From JBNFVY01 sp049943335 (GTDB lineage: Bacteria > Pseudomonadota > Alphaproteobacteria > Rhodobacterales > Rhodobacteraceae), in contig NZ_JBNFVY010000010.1 in NCBI RefSeq assembly GCF_049943335.1, forward strand, positions 35,204-99,203: a stretch of 64,000 bases of DNA, read 5' to 3'. How positions within the stretch are numbered: position 1 is the stretch's first letter; each line of letters opens with the position of its first letter. This document shows positions 50,495 to 60,818 of this stretch, one piece after another. Made by a program: the position numbers and the translations under genes. The notes beneath the pieces were generated by a model. That model searched no databases and had not been told where the DNA came from. It saw nothing but the letters and a program-made list of their open reading frames with translations.

Positions 50495-53400
50495 TAAAAA
50501 TCCTCGACAGTCAAGACACCGTCCAGAGACTTCACCGCGGCCTTGATTTGTGGGTTGATAACGAATTCTTCGCCCAGATCGACCTCGACCTCGCCCATCA
50601 GGCCCGGGTCCAACAGGCACAAGCGAACTGGCGCGCGCGCGGCTTTTCGGGCCCCGGCGCCTGCTTCTTGAAGCAGTTGCGCAACCGGTCCGATCGCCTC
50701 TTGTTCGTCCAGAAATATGCGCAAACCGGTGACGCCGGCATCGGCCACGACACTGTCAATCGGCGCAACAGACCGGGCCAGCAGTTTCAACTGCTCGGCC
50801 TCATATGTCGCCTCGACGGTAACAACCACGTTGGCCCCGGTTTCAAGATGATCGCGGCAGGCTTCAAGCGTGTCCGAGAAGATCGTCACTTCGTAGGCGC
50901 CGGTGGGGTCGGATAGTTGCGCAAATGCGAACCGGTTCCCCTTGGCCGATTTACGCTCTTGGCGACCGGCCACGGTGCCGCCTAGCTTTGCGATACAGGC
51001 CCCGGATACGGCCACTTTCTGCTCGAGTTCGGCCAGGGTGATCACCTGCTTGCGCTTGAGCGCCGGAAGGTAATCGTCCAACGGATGCCCGGACAGGTAA
51101 AACCCGATGGCCTTGAATTCCTCGGCCAAACGCTCGGCTGGCAACCAATCATTCACCTGCGGCAATCGCGGCTCGGGCAGGTCTTCGCCGGCTTCGCCAA
51201 AGAGCGATACCTGATTCGATGCCTTTTGTTCGAAGATCGCGCCGGAATAAAGCATTAGCGGCTCGATCGCCTCGAACACGCGGCGCCGATTTCCGTCAAG
51301 TTGATCGAAAGCACCCGACCGGGCCAGCATCTCCATCGGGCGCTTGCCGATCCGCTTGAGATCGACCCGCCGTGCGAAATCGAACAGCGTTGCAAATGGT
51401 TTGTCGCCGCGCCCTTCGACCACCAGCTTCATCGCTTCGACGCCAACATTCTTGAGCGCGCCCAGCGCATAGACCAGCGCTCCGTCGACCACGTCGAACG
51501 TGGCCTGGCTGCGGTTTACGCAAGGCGGGACATAGGGCAGCTGCAGACGCTTTTTCACCTCTTCGAAATAGATCGCCAGCTTGTCGGTCAGGTGGATATC
51601 GCAGTTCATGACGCCGCCCATGAACTCGACCGGGTGGTTCGCCTTGAGCCAGCCGGTTTGATAGCTGACCACCGCATAGGCAGCGGCGTGCGACTTGTTG
51701 AAGCCGTAGTTGGCGAATTTCTCGAGAAGATCGAAAACTTCGCTGGCTTTCTTCTTGTCTACCCCGTTTTCCGCAGCGCCCTTTTCGAATTTGGGGCGCT
51801 CAGCATCCATCGCCTCTTTGATCTTCTTGCCCATGGCGCGGCGCAACAGGTCAGCACCGCCCAGGCTGTAACCAGCCATGACCTGCGCAATTTGCATCAC
51901 CTGCTCTTGATAGACGATAATCCCTTGGGTTTCCTCAAGAATATGGTCAATCAGCGGGTGGACGGATTCAATTTCGCGCTGGCCATTCTTGACCTCGCAA
52001 TAGGTGGGAATGTTCTCCATCGGGCCGGGACGATAGAGCGCCACCAGCGCCACGATGTCCTCGATGCAGGTAGGTTTCATGCGCCGAAGCGCATCCATCA
52101 TGCCGGTGGATTCCACCTGGAACACGGCCACGGTCTTGGCAGCGGAATACAGATCGTATGTCTTTTTGTCATCCAGCGGGATCGCGTTGATCTGGTTTTC
52201 GGCGCGCTCGGGTGGATCATAGAGCCGGGTACCATCAGCCGCGATATGCAGCGGTCGGCCCGATTTGAAAATCAGGTCCATCGCGTTTTGGATCACCGTC
52301 AACGTCTTGAGACCCAGAAAGTCGAACTTGACCAGCCCGGCCTGCTCGACCCACTTCATATTGAATTGCGTTGCGGGCATATCCGAACGCGGGTCCTGAT
52401 AAAGCGGCACCAACCGGTCCAAAGGACGGTCCCCGATCACGACGCCCGCCGCGTGGGTAGACGCGTTGCGCAACAGCCCTTCGACCTGCATGCCGTATTT
52501 CAGCAGCCGGTCCACGACCTCTTCTGCCCGCGCCTCGTCGCGCAGGCGGTCCTCCTGCGCAAGCGCCTGTTCGATGCTGACGGGCTTGACCCCTTCGACG
52601 GGGATCATTTTCGACAGGCGGTCCACCTGTCCATAGGGCATCTGCAACACCCGCCCGATGTCTCGGACCGCAGCCTTGGACAGAAGCGCGCCGAAAGTAA
52701 TGATCTGGCCGACCTTGTCGCGACCGTATTTCTCTTGCACATAACGGATCACCTCTTCGCGCCGATCCATGCAAAAGTCGATGTCAAAGTCGGGCATCGA
52801 AACCCGCTCGGGGTTCAGAAAACGTTCGAACAGCAGGCTGTAGCGCAGAGGATCAAGGTCGGTGATCGTCAACGCATAGGCGACCAGGCTACCCGCGCCC
52901 GACCCGCGACCCGGCCCGACCGGGATGTCATTGTCCTTGGCCCATTGGATGAAGTCAGCCACGATCAGGAAATAGCCTGGAAAGCCCATGTCCTCGATGA
53001 TGCCCAGCTCGAAGTCCAATCGGCTCTGGTATTCTTCGACCGATGCCGCGTGCGGGATGACAGCCAGCCGTGCTTGCAGACCTTCGTTGGCCACGCGGCG
53101 CAATTCGGTCACCTCATCGTCGGCGAACTTGGGTAGGATCGGATCGCGGCGATAGGTTTGAAAGGCGCAACGCTTGGCGATTTCGACCGTGTTTTGAACC
53201 GCTTCGGGCAGGTCGGCAAACAGGGTCACCATTTCCGCCTGACTCTTGAAGTAATGCTGCGGGGTCAGGCGGCGGCGCGCTTCCTGCTGGTCGACATAGG
53301 CCCCTTCGGCAATGCAGATCAGCGCGTCGTGCGCCTCGTACATCTCTTGCTTGGGGAAATAGACATCGTTGGTTGCCACCAGTGGCAGGTCCATCGCATA

Positions 53401-54000
53401 GGCCATTTCGACGTGGCCGCGTTCGGTGGCTTGCTCGGCCTCGGTCAGTTGACCGCCTTCGCCGGGGTGGCGCTGAAGTTCGACATAGAGCCTGTCACCA
53501 TATGTTGCGGCAAGCCGCCCCAGCAGGGCTTCGGCCTTGGGCCGCTGTCCGGCCCGCAGCAGTCGGCCAACCGGGCCGTCGGGACCGCCAGTCAGGCAGA
53601 TCAGCCCTTCCGAAAACTCTTCCAGTTCGTCCAAGGTCACCTGCGGCAATTGCCCATTCTTGTCGATATAGAGGCAGGTGTTCAGCCGCATCAGGTTTTC
53701 GTAGCCCGCCTCAGACTGTGCCAGCAGCACAACCGGGGCCGGATCGCGGGTCTTTTCACCGGGTGCGGCAGGGTCATATTCCACATCGACCTGGCACCCG
53801 ACGATAGGTTGCACCCCCGCCCCGCTGGCGGTGACTGAAAATTCCAGCGCTGCGAACATGTTGTTCGTGTCGGTGATCGCGACGGCCGGCATTTCGGCAG
53901 ATTCGCACATTCCGGGCAGTTTCTTGACCCGAACCGCCCCTTCCAAAAGGGAATATTCCGTGTGAACGCGAAGATGTATGAAACGTGGGCCTGCCGACAT
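50494..54000 (-). CDS. dnaE: DNA polymerase III alpha subunit
   Basis: 1168 residues, the replicative polymerase. The N-terminal PHP domain (IHLRVHTEYSLLEGAV), polymerase catalytic aspartates in MPDFDIDFCMDRREEVI, fingers region (GRGSGAGSLVAYAL) and C-terminal OB and tau-binding parts are all present. The ATG at 54000 (MSAGPRFIHL) is preferred over 54018. A stand-alone gene except for the lipoprotein gene coupled to its stop. A long antisense frame (51301-53136) is a GC-driven shadow. Confidence 0.97.
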   Translation of the reverse strand: MSAGPRFIHLRVHTEYSLLEGAVRVKKLPGMCESAEMPAVAITDTNNMFAALEFSVTASGAGVQPIVGCQVDVEYDPAAPGEKTRDPAPVVLLAQSEAGYENLMRLNTCLYIDKNGQLPQVTLDELEEFSEGLICLTGGPDGPVGRLLRAGQRPKAEALLGRLAATYGDRLYVELQRHPGEGGQLTEAEQATERGHVEMAYAMDLPLVATNDVYFPKQEMYEAHDALICIAEGAYVDQQEARRRLTPQHYFKSQAEMVTLFADLPEAVQNTVEIAKRCAFQTYRRDPILPKFADDEVTELRRVANEGLQARLAVIPHAASVEEYQSRLDFELGIIEDMGFPGYFLIVADFIQWAKDNDIPVGPGRGSGAGSLVAYALTITDLDPLRYSLLFERFLNPERVSMPDFDIDFCMDRREEVIRYVQEKYGRDKVGQIITFGALLSKAAVRDIGRVLQMPYGQVDRLSKMIPVEGVKPVSIEQALAQEDRLRDEARAEEVVDRLLKYGMQVEGLLRNASTHAAGVVIGDRPLDRLVPLYQDPRSDMPATQFNMKWVEQAGLVKFDFLGLKTLTVIQNAMDLIFKSGRPLHIAADGTRLYDPPERAENQINAIPLDDKKTYDLYSAAKTVAVFQVESTGMMDALRRMKPTCIEDIVALVALYRPGPMENIPTYCEVKNGQREIESVHPLIDHILEETQGIIVYQEQVMQIAQVMAGYSLGGADLLRRAMGKKIKEAMDAERPKFEKGAAENGVDKKKASEVFDLLEKFANYGFNKSHAAAYAVVSYQTGWLKANHPVEFMGGVMNCDIHLTDKLAIYFEEVKKRLQLPYVPPCVNRSQATFDVVDGALVYALGALKNVGVEAMKLVVEGRGDKPFATLFDFARRVDLKRIGKRPMEMLARSGAFDQLDGNRRRVFEAIEPLMLYSGAIFEQKASNQVSLFGEAGEDLPEPRLPQVNDWLPAERLAEEFKAIGFYLSGHPLDDYLPALKRKQVITLAELEQKVAVSGACIAKLGGTVAGRQERKSAKGNRFAFAQLSDPTGAYEVTIFSDTLEACRDHLETGANVVVTVEATYEAEQLKLLARSVAPIDSVVADAGVTGLRIFLDEQEAIGPVAQLLQEAGAGARKAARAPVRLCLLDPGLMGEVEVDLGEEFVINPQIKAAVKSLDGVLTVEDF

Positions 54001-54536
54001 GGGCCGTAAGCTAGCCAAAGCCCCAGCCGGATGGAATGGCGAAAGCTGCTGCGGGGCAAATTTAGCGAGAGGGTTCTTGGTAAGCGGTTATTCCTGAGGG
54101 GAAATAAACCTTGGACACGCCACCAGACCAGACATGGCCGAGCGTCGCGAAACGGGGCGCACTACGCCTGCCAGTTCATCGCCGGGGCCCAAGCCTTCGC
54201 GCCAATCAACCCGGGCCACAGCACCGCTGCAAACCCCCTGCCCGCCCCCAAGTAAACCCTGCCGCAGCAGGGGCCACAAACCCTGTCAGAATCAGCGCGG
54301 CCCGGTTCATCGCGCCGCCCCTTCCGCCATGTCGCCGTGACCGGGATGCCTCGCCAGAGCAGATCACCACCGTCAACCCGACCGTTTTTTGACCTTTTGG
54401 CCCAAAATTAGGCAGCGCACAGGCTCAAGCCCTTGCCAAACTGAACAACCAGCGGTTTGCTGGGTGAAGCCGATCCCGCTTTACGCCACATCGGGTGGGA
54501 CCGGACAACGCGACAGACAGTGGCGGACATTTATGC
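54001..54536. other. Intergenic region between dnaE and the xdh operon
   Basis: 536 bases. Apart from the frameshifted small frame at 54162-54310, nothing is supported. The stretch 54311-54536 must hold the promoter of the xdh-transporter operon; no convincing operator was recognised. CCCGACCGTTTTTTGACC at about 54378-54395 includes a T-run without a strong stem. Confidence 0.45.
54162..54310 (-). pseudogene. Small membrane protein gene with a one-base frameshift
   Basis: From the ATG at 54310 the frame reads MNRAALILTGFVAPAAAG and then soon hits a stop. If one G is added in the GGG run at 54257-54259, the frame continues as VYLGAGRGFAAVLWPGLIGA and ends PAMNWQA with TAG at 54162-54164, giving a tidy 49-residue hydrophobic protein. 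The span is 149 bases, one short of 150. Either a recent frameshift or a homopolymer error in the sequence. Identity unknown; divergent from xdhA. Confidence 0.4.
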
Positions 54537-55946
54537 ATGCAGATCGTCTTTCGCCTCAACGGTGAGACCGTGGAACTGCGCGACCCTTCCCCGACGCGAA
54601 CGCTGCTCGATTGGCTGCGCGAAGACCGCGGGCTGGCCGGAACCAAAGAAGGCTGCAACGAAGGCGACTGCGGCGCGTGCACTGTCATGGTCATGGATCG
54701 CGATGGCGTCAGCCCGCTGAACGCGTGCATCCTGTTCCTGCCACAGCTGCACGGCAAGACCGTAAGAACCGTCGAAGGCCTTGCACAAGACGGTGTCTTG
54801 CACCCCGTACAGCAGGCTATGGTGGACCATCATGGCTCGCAATGCGGGTTTTGCACGCCCGGTTTTGTCACCACGATGGCGGCCGCGCACCTGAACAAGG
54901 CGACCAATCACGACGACGCCTTGGCCGGCAATCTGTGCCGCTGCACAGGCTATGCGCCGATTGTCCGCGCCGCACAGGCCGCAGCGCAAGTGCCGCCGCC
55001 CGCCTGGTTACAGGCCGAAGCTGCGGCGGCCGCGGATTACCAGGCGTCGCTGCAGTCAGTCGCAGAACAATCGAAGCCGACCAGTAAAGATCAGGGCCCC
55101 TTTGCCCGCCCCGCAAGTGCCGACGAACTGGCCGCATGGTATGAAGCGCACCCTGACGCGACCCTGATCGCGGGGGCGACGGATGTGGGCCTCTGGGTCA
55201 CCAAACAACTGCGTGACCTGGCGCCGGTCGCCTTTCTCAACGGATGCCGTGACCTGAAGACAATCGAAATCTCGGACGACATTCGGATCGGCAGCATGGC
55301 CTCCGTCGAAGATGCGCGCAGGGCGCTTGCCCCCTATCACCCATCGCTGGCCGAGCTTTTGCGCCGTTTCGCGTCACCGCAGATCCGTGCCGCGGCCACG
55401 GTGGGCGGCAACATCGCCAACGGATCGCCCATCGGGGACAGTCCGCCTGCGCTGATCGCCTTGGGCGCACAATTGCACCTGCGCAAGGGAGCCGAGCGAC
55501 GCACCATCGCGCTGGAAGACTTCTTTGTTGACTACGGCAAACAGGATCGCCAACCGGGCGAATTCGTCGAAGCTGTTACCGTGCCGCGCCACGCGCCAGG
55601 CCTGCGCTGTTACAAACTGTCCAAACGGTTCGATCAGGATATTTCTGCCGTCTGTGGCTGCTTCAACCTTGCGGTAGAAAACGGACGGATCACGGGCGCG
55701 CGGATCGCGTTTGGCGGCATGGCGGGAACGCCGAAACGCACGCACGCCGTCGAAGCTTTCCTTGCAAACCGCGCCATAGACGACCCGTTGCACGGAATAT
55801 CCGACACGTGGGAGCAGGACTTTGCGCCGATGACCGACATGCGCGCCAGTGCGGGCTACCGGATGCAGACGGCACAGAATATGCTGGTTCGGTATCTGGC
55901 CGACCTGGCAGGCAAACGTACCTACCTTTTGGAGGTTCTGCCATGA
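54537..55946 (+). CDS. xdhA: Xanthine dehydrogenase small subunit (Fe-S / FAD)
   Basis: 469 residues. Two [2Fe-2S] clusters: the plant-type site CNEGDCGACTV with NACIL, and the helical-bundle site CGFCTPGF with CRCTGY. The FAD domain follows from about 190 (LIAGATDVGLWVTKQL, ATVGGNIANGSPIGDSPPALI). The ATG at 54537 (MQIVFRLNGETVEL) gives the family start. It passes electrons from the molybdenum subunit to NAD+. It overlaps xdhB by 4 bases. Confidence 0.95.
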   Translation: MQIVFRLNGETVELRDPSPTRTLLDWLREDRGLAGTKEGCNEGDCGACTVMVMDRDGVSPLNACILFLPQLHGKTVRTVEGLAQDGVLHPVQQAMVDHHGSQCGFCTPGFVTTMAAAHLNKATNHDDALAGNLCRCTGYAPIVRAAQAAAQVPPPAWLQAEAAAAADYQASLQSVAEQSKPTSKDQGPFARPASADELAAWYEAHPDATLIAGATDVGLWVTKQLRDLAPVAFLNGCRDLKTIEISDDIRIGSMASVEDARRALAPYHPSLAELLRRFASPQIRAAATVGGNIANGSPIGDSPPALIALGAQLHLRKGAERRTIALEDFFVDYGKQDRQPGEFVEAVTVPRHAPGLRCYKLSKRFDQDISAVCGCFNLAVENGRITGARIAFGGMAGTPKRTHAVEAFLANRAIDDPLHGISDTWEQDFAPMTDMRASAGYRMQTAQNMLVRYLADLAGKRTYLLEVLP

Positions 55947-58348
55947 GTGTCGCCAAACCGCTGCCCCACGACGCGGCTGTCCTGCATGTAACCGGGGCGG
56001 CCCGCTACATCGACGATATTCCGACCCAGAGCGGTACGTTACATCTGGCGTTTGGCCTGTCGGACGTTGCGCACGGTGAATTGCAAGCCGTTGATCTGTC
56101 ACAGGTGCGCGCCGCGCCGGGTGTCATCGCAGCGTGGTCGGCGGCCGATCTGGACTCCGTGCCGGACTGTTCGCCATCCATCGGGGACGAACCGCTTTTA
56201 ACCGGCAAAGAAATCCGATTTTTGGGCCAGCCGGTCTTTTTGGTGATCGCAGACAGCCACTTGGCCGCGCGCAAAGCGGCCCGTCTGGGGCGCATCGATT
56301 GCACCGAACACCAGCCAATCCTAACCATCGATCAAGCCATTGCGGCGGGTAAGGATGGTTTTGAACCGCCTGTCACCTGGACCAAGGGCGATGCGGGCAA
56401 AGCCCTGGCCGGATCGGTACATCGCATCGAAGGGACGCTCTACATGGGCGGGCAGGAACACTTTTACCTTGAAGGCCAGGCAGCGCTGGCTGTTCCGCAG
56501 GAAAACGGGGATATGCTGGTGCATAGCTCGACCCAGCACCCCACGGAAATCCAGCATAAGGTCGCCCACGCCCTACATGTCCCGATGCACGCGGTGCGTG
56601 TGGAAACCCGGCGCATGGGGGGCGGCTTTGGCGGCAAGGAAAGTCAGGGCAACTGGCTGGCCATCGCCTGCGCCCTTGCTGCCCGCGCCACAGGCAAGCC
56701 GTGCAAGATGCGCTATGATCGCGACGACGACATGGTCATCACGGGCAAACGCCATGACTTTCGCATAGACTATGACGTTGGCTTTGATGGCGACGGCCAC
56801 ATCGAGGCGGTCGACTTCCGCCAATATGCGCGATGCGGTTGGGCGCAGGACCTGTCGCTCGCCGTGGCCGATCGGGCAATGCTGCACGCGGACAACGCCT
56901 ATCACCTGCCCAATGCGCGGATCGAAAGCCACCGCTTGCGCACGCACACCCAGTCGGCCACCGCCTTTCGCGGCTTCGGTGGCCCACAGGGCATGCTGGG
57001 AATTGAACGGGTTCTGGATCACATCGCCCATCACCTTGGGCGCGATCCCGCCGCCGTGCGGCAGGCCAACTACTACCGCGAAATGGAGGACCCGCACGCC
57101 CGACCGGGATCGCCGATCGACCATCGCGCCGGCGGAACGGGTGATCTTGCCTCACGCGGGGCAACCGGCAAGGTCGCAAGCAAAAAGCCGGATGGCATGG
57201 CGCTGGAACGCACCGGAACGTCGCTGCAGACCACACCGTTTGGGCAAGAGGTCGAAGACTTCATTCTGCGCGCCATGACCCCCAGGCTGTTAAAAACCAG
57301 CGACTATGCGGCCCGCAAATCCGCGATCCAAGTGTGGAACGACGAAAACCCCATCCTGAAGCGCGGACTCGCGTTTACGCCTGTCAAATTCGGCATCTCG
57401 TTTACTTTGACCCACCTGAACCAGGCCGGAGCGTTGGTGCATGTGTACCAGGACGGCTCAATCGCGATGAACCATGGCGGCACCGAAATGGGCCAAGGTC
57501 TGTTCCAGAAAGTGGCGCAGGTGGCGGCAAGCAGCTTTGGCGTTGCGGTTGACGCCATCCGTATCACGGCCACCGACACCGCAAAGGTCCCGAACACGTC
57601 GGCCACCGCCGCCTCTAGTGGATCGGATTTGAATGGCATGGCCGTCAAACTGGCCTGCGACGAAATCCGTCTGCGCATGGAAATGCTTCTGGCCGAACGC
57701 TACCAGACCACCGATATCACCTTCCAGGACGGGAAAGTGCACGTCGGCACCCAAACGATGTCGTTCGCCGATGCCGCCAAGTTGGCCTATGAAAATCGTG
57801 TCAGCCTGTCAGCAACGGGGTTCTACAAGACCCCAAAGATCGAATGGGACCGGCTGCGCGGTAAAGGCCGCCCATTCTTCTATTTTTCTTATGGCGCCGC
57901 AGTGACCGAGGTGATCATTGACACGTTGACCGGCGAAAACAGGATCCTGCGCACCGATATCCTGCATGATTGCGGCGCGTCCCTGAACCCCGCGATAGAC
58001 ATAGGCCAGATCGAAGGCGGGTTCGTTCAGGGCGCGGGTTGGCTGACGACCGAAGAACTGGTGTGGGATGACAAGGGGCGCCTGCGAACCCATGCCCCCA
58101 GTACCTACAAGATCCCCGCCTGTTCGGACCGACCGCGCATATTCAACGTAGATCTGTGGCACGCTGAAAACCGCGAAGACACCATTTACAGATCCAAGGC
58201 CGTGGGAGAGCCGCCGTTCATGCTGGGGATTTCCGCATTTCTCGCGCTGTCGGATGCTTGCGCATCCTGCGGGCCAAACTACCCGGACCTGCAGGCCCCT
58301 GCGACGCCAGAAGCCGTACTTGCCGCCGTGGGACGCGCGCGCGCATGA
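55943..58348 (+). CDS. xdhB: Xanthine dehydrogenase molybdenum subunit
   Basis: 801 residues. It binds the molybdopterin cofactor and oxidises hypoxanthine and xanthine to uric acid. Moco-family motifs are visible: RRMGGGFGGKESQ, TAFRGFGGPQGML, NHGGTEMGQGLFQKV, TSATAASSGSDLNGMAV and the active-site glutamate region KAVGEPPFMLG. The ATG at 55943 overlaps the xdhA stop (ATGA); the longer frame from 55808 is not real. Its stop overlaps the xdhC start in the same way. Confidence 0.95.
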   Translation: MSVAKPLPHDAAVLHVTGAARYIDDIPTQSGTLHLAFGLSDVAHGELQAVDLSQVRAAPGVIAAWSAADLDSVPDCSPSIGDEPLLTGKEIRFLGQPVFLVIADSHLAARKAARLGRIDCTEHQPILTIDQAIAAGKDGFEPPVTWTKGDAGKALAGSVHRIEGTLYMGGQEHFYLEGQAALAVPQENGDMLVHSSTQHPTEIQHKVAHALHVPMHAVRVETRRMGGGFGGKESQGNWLAIACALAARATGKPCKMRYDRDDDMVITGKRHDFRIDYDVGFDGDGHIEAVDFRQYARCGWAQDLSLAVADRAMLHADNAYHLPNARIESHRLRTHTQSATAFRGFGGPQGMLGIERVLDHIAHHLGRDPAAVRQANYYREMEDPHARPGSPIDHRAGGTGDLASRGATGKVASKKPDGMALERTGTSLQTTPFGQEVEDFILRAMTPRLLKTSDYAARKSAIQVWNDENPILKRGLAFTPVKFGISFTLTHLNQAGALVHVYQDGSIAMNHGGTEMGQGLFQKVAQVAASSFGVAVDAIRITATDTAKVPNTSATAASSGSDLNGMAVKLACDEIRLRMEMLLAERYQTTDITFQDGKVHVGTQTMSFADAAKLAYENRVSLSATGFYKTPKIEWDRLRGKGRPFFYFSYGAAVTEVIIDTLTGENRILRTDILHDCGASLNPAIDIGQIEGGFVQGAGWLTTEELVWDDKGRLRTHAPSTYKIPACSDRPRIFNVDLWHAENREDTIYRSKAVGEPPFMLGISAFLALSDACASCGPNYPDLQAPATPEAVLAAVGRARA

Positions 58349-59265
58349 GCTTTGACCGCCAAGAACTGTCCCACGCACTGGCCATCCATAACAAAGTGGC
58401 CCGCGTGGTTGTCGCCGATGTCCGCGGATCAGCCCCGCGCGAGGTCGGCGCATCGATGCTGGTTTGGAAAACCGAAAACGGGCTGGAACAGTCCGGCACG
58501 ATCGGTGGCGGGGCCCTGGAATATGAGGCCGCTGCGATGGCATTCGACCGTCATGGGGTGACCCGCCATCCGCTGGGTCCGTCTTTGGGGCAATGCTGTG
58601 GTGGGTCGGTGACCTTGTTGACGGAACAATTCACGCAGGCCCCCAAGGGCAACGTGTTTGCCCGCGGTCCGGGCGACATGCCGTTGGCGGTTCGAAAGTT
58701 GCTGGCCGAGGCGCGGGGCCAGGGCACGCGCCTTGCCCCTCAACTGATTGAAGGCTGGATGATCGAACCTTTTGCCGCGCCACAAACCCCGCTGTGGATT
58801 TATGGCGCCGGCCATGTCGGACGCGCCCTGGTGGCAACCCTGTCGCCACTGCCAGAGTTTGACATCACATGGGTCGATACAGGGATGAACCGGTTTCCCG
58901 ACAGTGTTGCGAAAGGTGTCACAGTGGTGCCGGCCGCAGACCCGTGCATGGCCGCGCGCCACGCGCCGGACGATGCGCAGCATCTGATCCTGACCTTTTC
59001 CCATCAAATCGACCTGGACCTGTGCCATACGATCCTGCAACAGCCGTTCGCCTTTTGTGGCTTGATCGGCTCGGACACCAAATGGGCCCGTTTCCGCAAC
59101 CGGCTGGCGAACCTGGGCCACTCTGACGCACAGATTTTGCGCATTTGCTGCCCAATTGGTCAAAAATCGCTTGGCAAGCACCCGCAAGCCATTGCGATTG
59201 GCGTCGCAGCCGCCCTACTGTCATCGGCAGGGACAACTGCAGCGACCAGGGGCATCGCAATTTGA
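58345..59265 (+). CDS. xdhC: XdhC, molybdenum cofactor insertion factor
   Basis: 306 residues of the XdhC/CoxI family. It binds and delivers sulfurated molybdenum cofactor to the XdhB subunit. The N-terminal XdhC_CoxI domain shows VVVADVRGSAPREVGASMLV, TIGGGALEYEA and LGQCCGGSVTLL with adjacent cysteines; the C-terminal Rossmann domain has LWIYGAGHVGRALVATL and FCGLIGSDTKWARF. Coupled to xdhB (ATGA) and to the transporter ATPase (TTGA). Confidence 0.94.
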   Translation: MSFDRQELSHALAIHNKVARVVVADVRGSAPREVGASMLVWKTENGLEQSGTIGGGALEYEAAAMAFDRHGVTRHPLGPSLGQCCGGSVTLLTEQFTQAPKGNVFARGPGDMPLAVRKLLAEARGQGTRLAPQLIEGWMIEPFAAPQTPLWIYGAGHVGRALVATLSPLPEFDITWVDTGMNRFPDSVAKGVTVVPAADPCMAARHAPDDAQHLILTFSHQIDLDLCHTILQQPFAFCGLIGSDTKWARFRNRLANLGHSDAQILRICCPIGQKSLGKHPQAIAIGVAAALLSSAGTTAATRGIAI

Positions 59266-60779
59266 CGACAGCTTTGCTTACTCTCAATGGGCTGACCAAG
59301 GCCTATCCCGGTGTCGTAGCGAACGACGATGTATCATTTCGCATTCAACCCGGTGAGGTGCACGCCCTGCTCGGGGAAAACGGCGCGGGCAAGTCCACGC
59401 TGGTCAAAATGATATACGGCTTGGTCAAGCCAGATGCTGGCACGATGACGATGATGGGTCACGGCTTTGCCCCCTCTACGCCGTCCGAAGCGCGCAAATC
59501 GGGCGTCGCCATGGTCTTCCAGCATTTTTCATTGTTCGACGCTTTGAACGTGGCCGAAAACGTGGCCCTGGGCATGGAAAACCCGCCGCCGATGGGGAAG
59601 TTGGCCCAAGCGATCCGCGATGTCAGCCAGACCTACGGCTTGCCATTGGATCCCTCGCGGACCGTTGGTGATCTGTCTGCCGGCGAATGCCAGCGGGTCG
59701 AAATCATTCGCTGCCTGTTGCAGGATCCTAAACTGCTGATCATGGATGAACCGACCAGTGTTCTGACCCCGCAAGAGGTCGACATCCTGTTCCAGACCCT
59801 GCGAAAGCTCAAAGCCGAAGGCACGGCCATTCTTTATATCAGCCACAAGCTCGAAGAAATCCGAACCTTGTGCGACCATGCGACCGTCCTGCGTTTGGGC
59901 AAGGTGGTCGGCAAATGCATCCCGCGTGCGACGACGGCGCGCGAGATGGCCGAACTGATGGTGGGCACAAGCCTGCACACCCCGTCGCGCGATACGGCCG
60001 TTCCGGGCGATGTATTGCTGAGCGTTTCTGAATTGACGCAGGCGCCGGTCGCTGAATTCGGCACTACGCTCAAAGATGTGTCGCTGGAACTGCGCGCGGG
60101 CGAAATTCTGGGCATCGGGGGCGTGGCCGGAAACGGTCAGGACGAATTGCTTGGTGCGCTTTCGGGTGAAACGCGGGCACGCGCGGATGCGATCTGCTTT
60201 GTGGGGCAATCCGTGGGCGACAAAGGCCCCGATGCGCGCCGCCGCGCCGGGCTTTTGACCGCGCCCGAAGAACGGCTGGGCCATGCCGCCGCACCGGACA
60301 TGACACTGACAGAAAACGCTCTGCTGACGGGGTCCAGCCGAAAATCGCTGCAGAAGAACAGCTTTGTGAATTGGACTGCCACCCGCGCTTTCACCCAGGC
60401 AATCATCGACCGTTTCGATGTGCGCACGCCCGGCACCGAAGTTGCCGCACGCGCGCTGTCCGGGGGGAACCTTCAGAAATTCGTCATTGGGCGCGAAGTG
60501 ATGCAAGACCCGGTCGTTCTGGTCGTCAATCAGCCGACCTGGGGCGTTGACGCGTCGGCGGCTGCCGCGATCCGACAGTCGCTCATGGATCTGGCGGCCG
60601 ATGGTGCCGGCGTGATCGTCATCAGCCAGGATCTGGACGAGCTGATGGAGATTTCCGACCGGTTCGCGGCCCTGACCGAAGGCCGCCTGTCGCCCGCACG
60701 TCTGACGCGCGAGCTGACCGTGGACCAGGTCGGGTTGATGATGGGCGGTGCCCACGACATGGAGGCGGCGGATGTCTGA
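59262..60779 (+). CDS. Purine nucleobase/nucleoside ABC transporter, ATP-binding protein (two cassettes)
   Basis: 505 residues with two ABC cassettes, as in sugar and nucleoside importers of the Mgl/Nup type. First cassette: LLGENGAGKSTLVKM, signature LSAGECQRVEII, Walker B LLIMDEPTSVLTP. The second is degenerate at Walker A (GGVAGNGQDELLGAL) but keeps a signature (LSGGNLQKFVIGRE) and a Walker B-like VVLVVNQPTWGVD with N in place of D. It starts at TTG 59262, overlapping the xdhC stop. Linkage to xdhABC implies purine import. Confidence 0.9.
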   Translation: MTTALLTLNGLTKAYPGVVANDDVSFRIQPGEVHALLGENGAGKSTLVKMIYGLVKPDAGTMTMMGHGFAPSTPSEARKSGVAMVFQHFSLFDALNVAENVALGMENPPPMGKLAQAIRDVSQTYGLPLDPSRTVGDLSAGECQRVEIIRCLLQDPKLLIMDEPTSVLTPQEVDILFQTLRKLKAEGTAILYISHKLEEIRTLCDHATVLRLGKVVGKCIPRATTAREMAELMVGTSLHTPSRDTAVPGDVLLSVSELTQAPVAEFGTTLKDVSLELRAGEILGIGGVAGNGQDELLGALSGETRARADAICFVGQSVGDKGPDARRRAGLLTAPEERLGHAAAPDMTLTENALLTGSSRKSLQKNSFVNWTATRAFTQAIIDRFDVRTPGTEVAARALSGGNLQKFVIGREVMQDPVVLVVNQPTWGVDASAAAAIRQSLMDLAADGAGVIVISQDLDELMEISDRFAALTEGRLSPARLTRELTVDQVGLMMGGAHDMEAADV

Positions 60780-60818
60780 TCTGCGAATCAATGCCCCCCG
60801 GAAATCGGAGCGGCACCT

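Noticed and set aside
51301..53136. 611-residue plus-strand frame antisense to dnaE
   Set aside because: Mirror of dnaE third-codon GC bias; composition (Leu/His/Arg/Asp-rich) is that of an antisense shadow.
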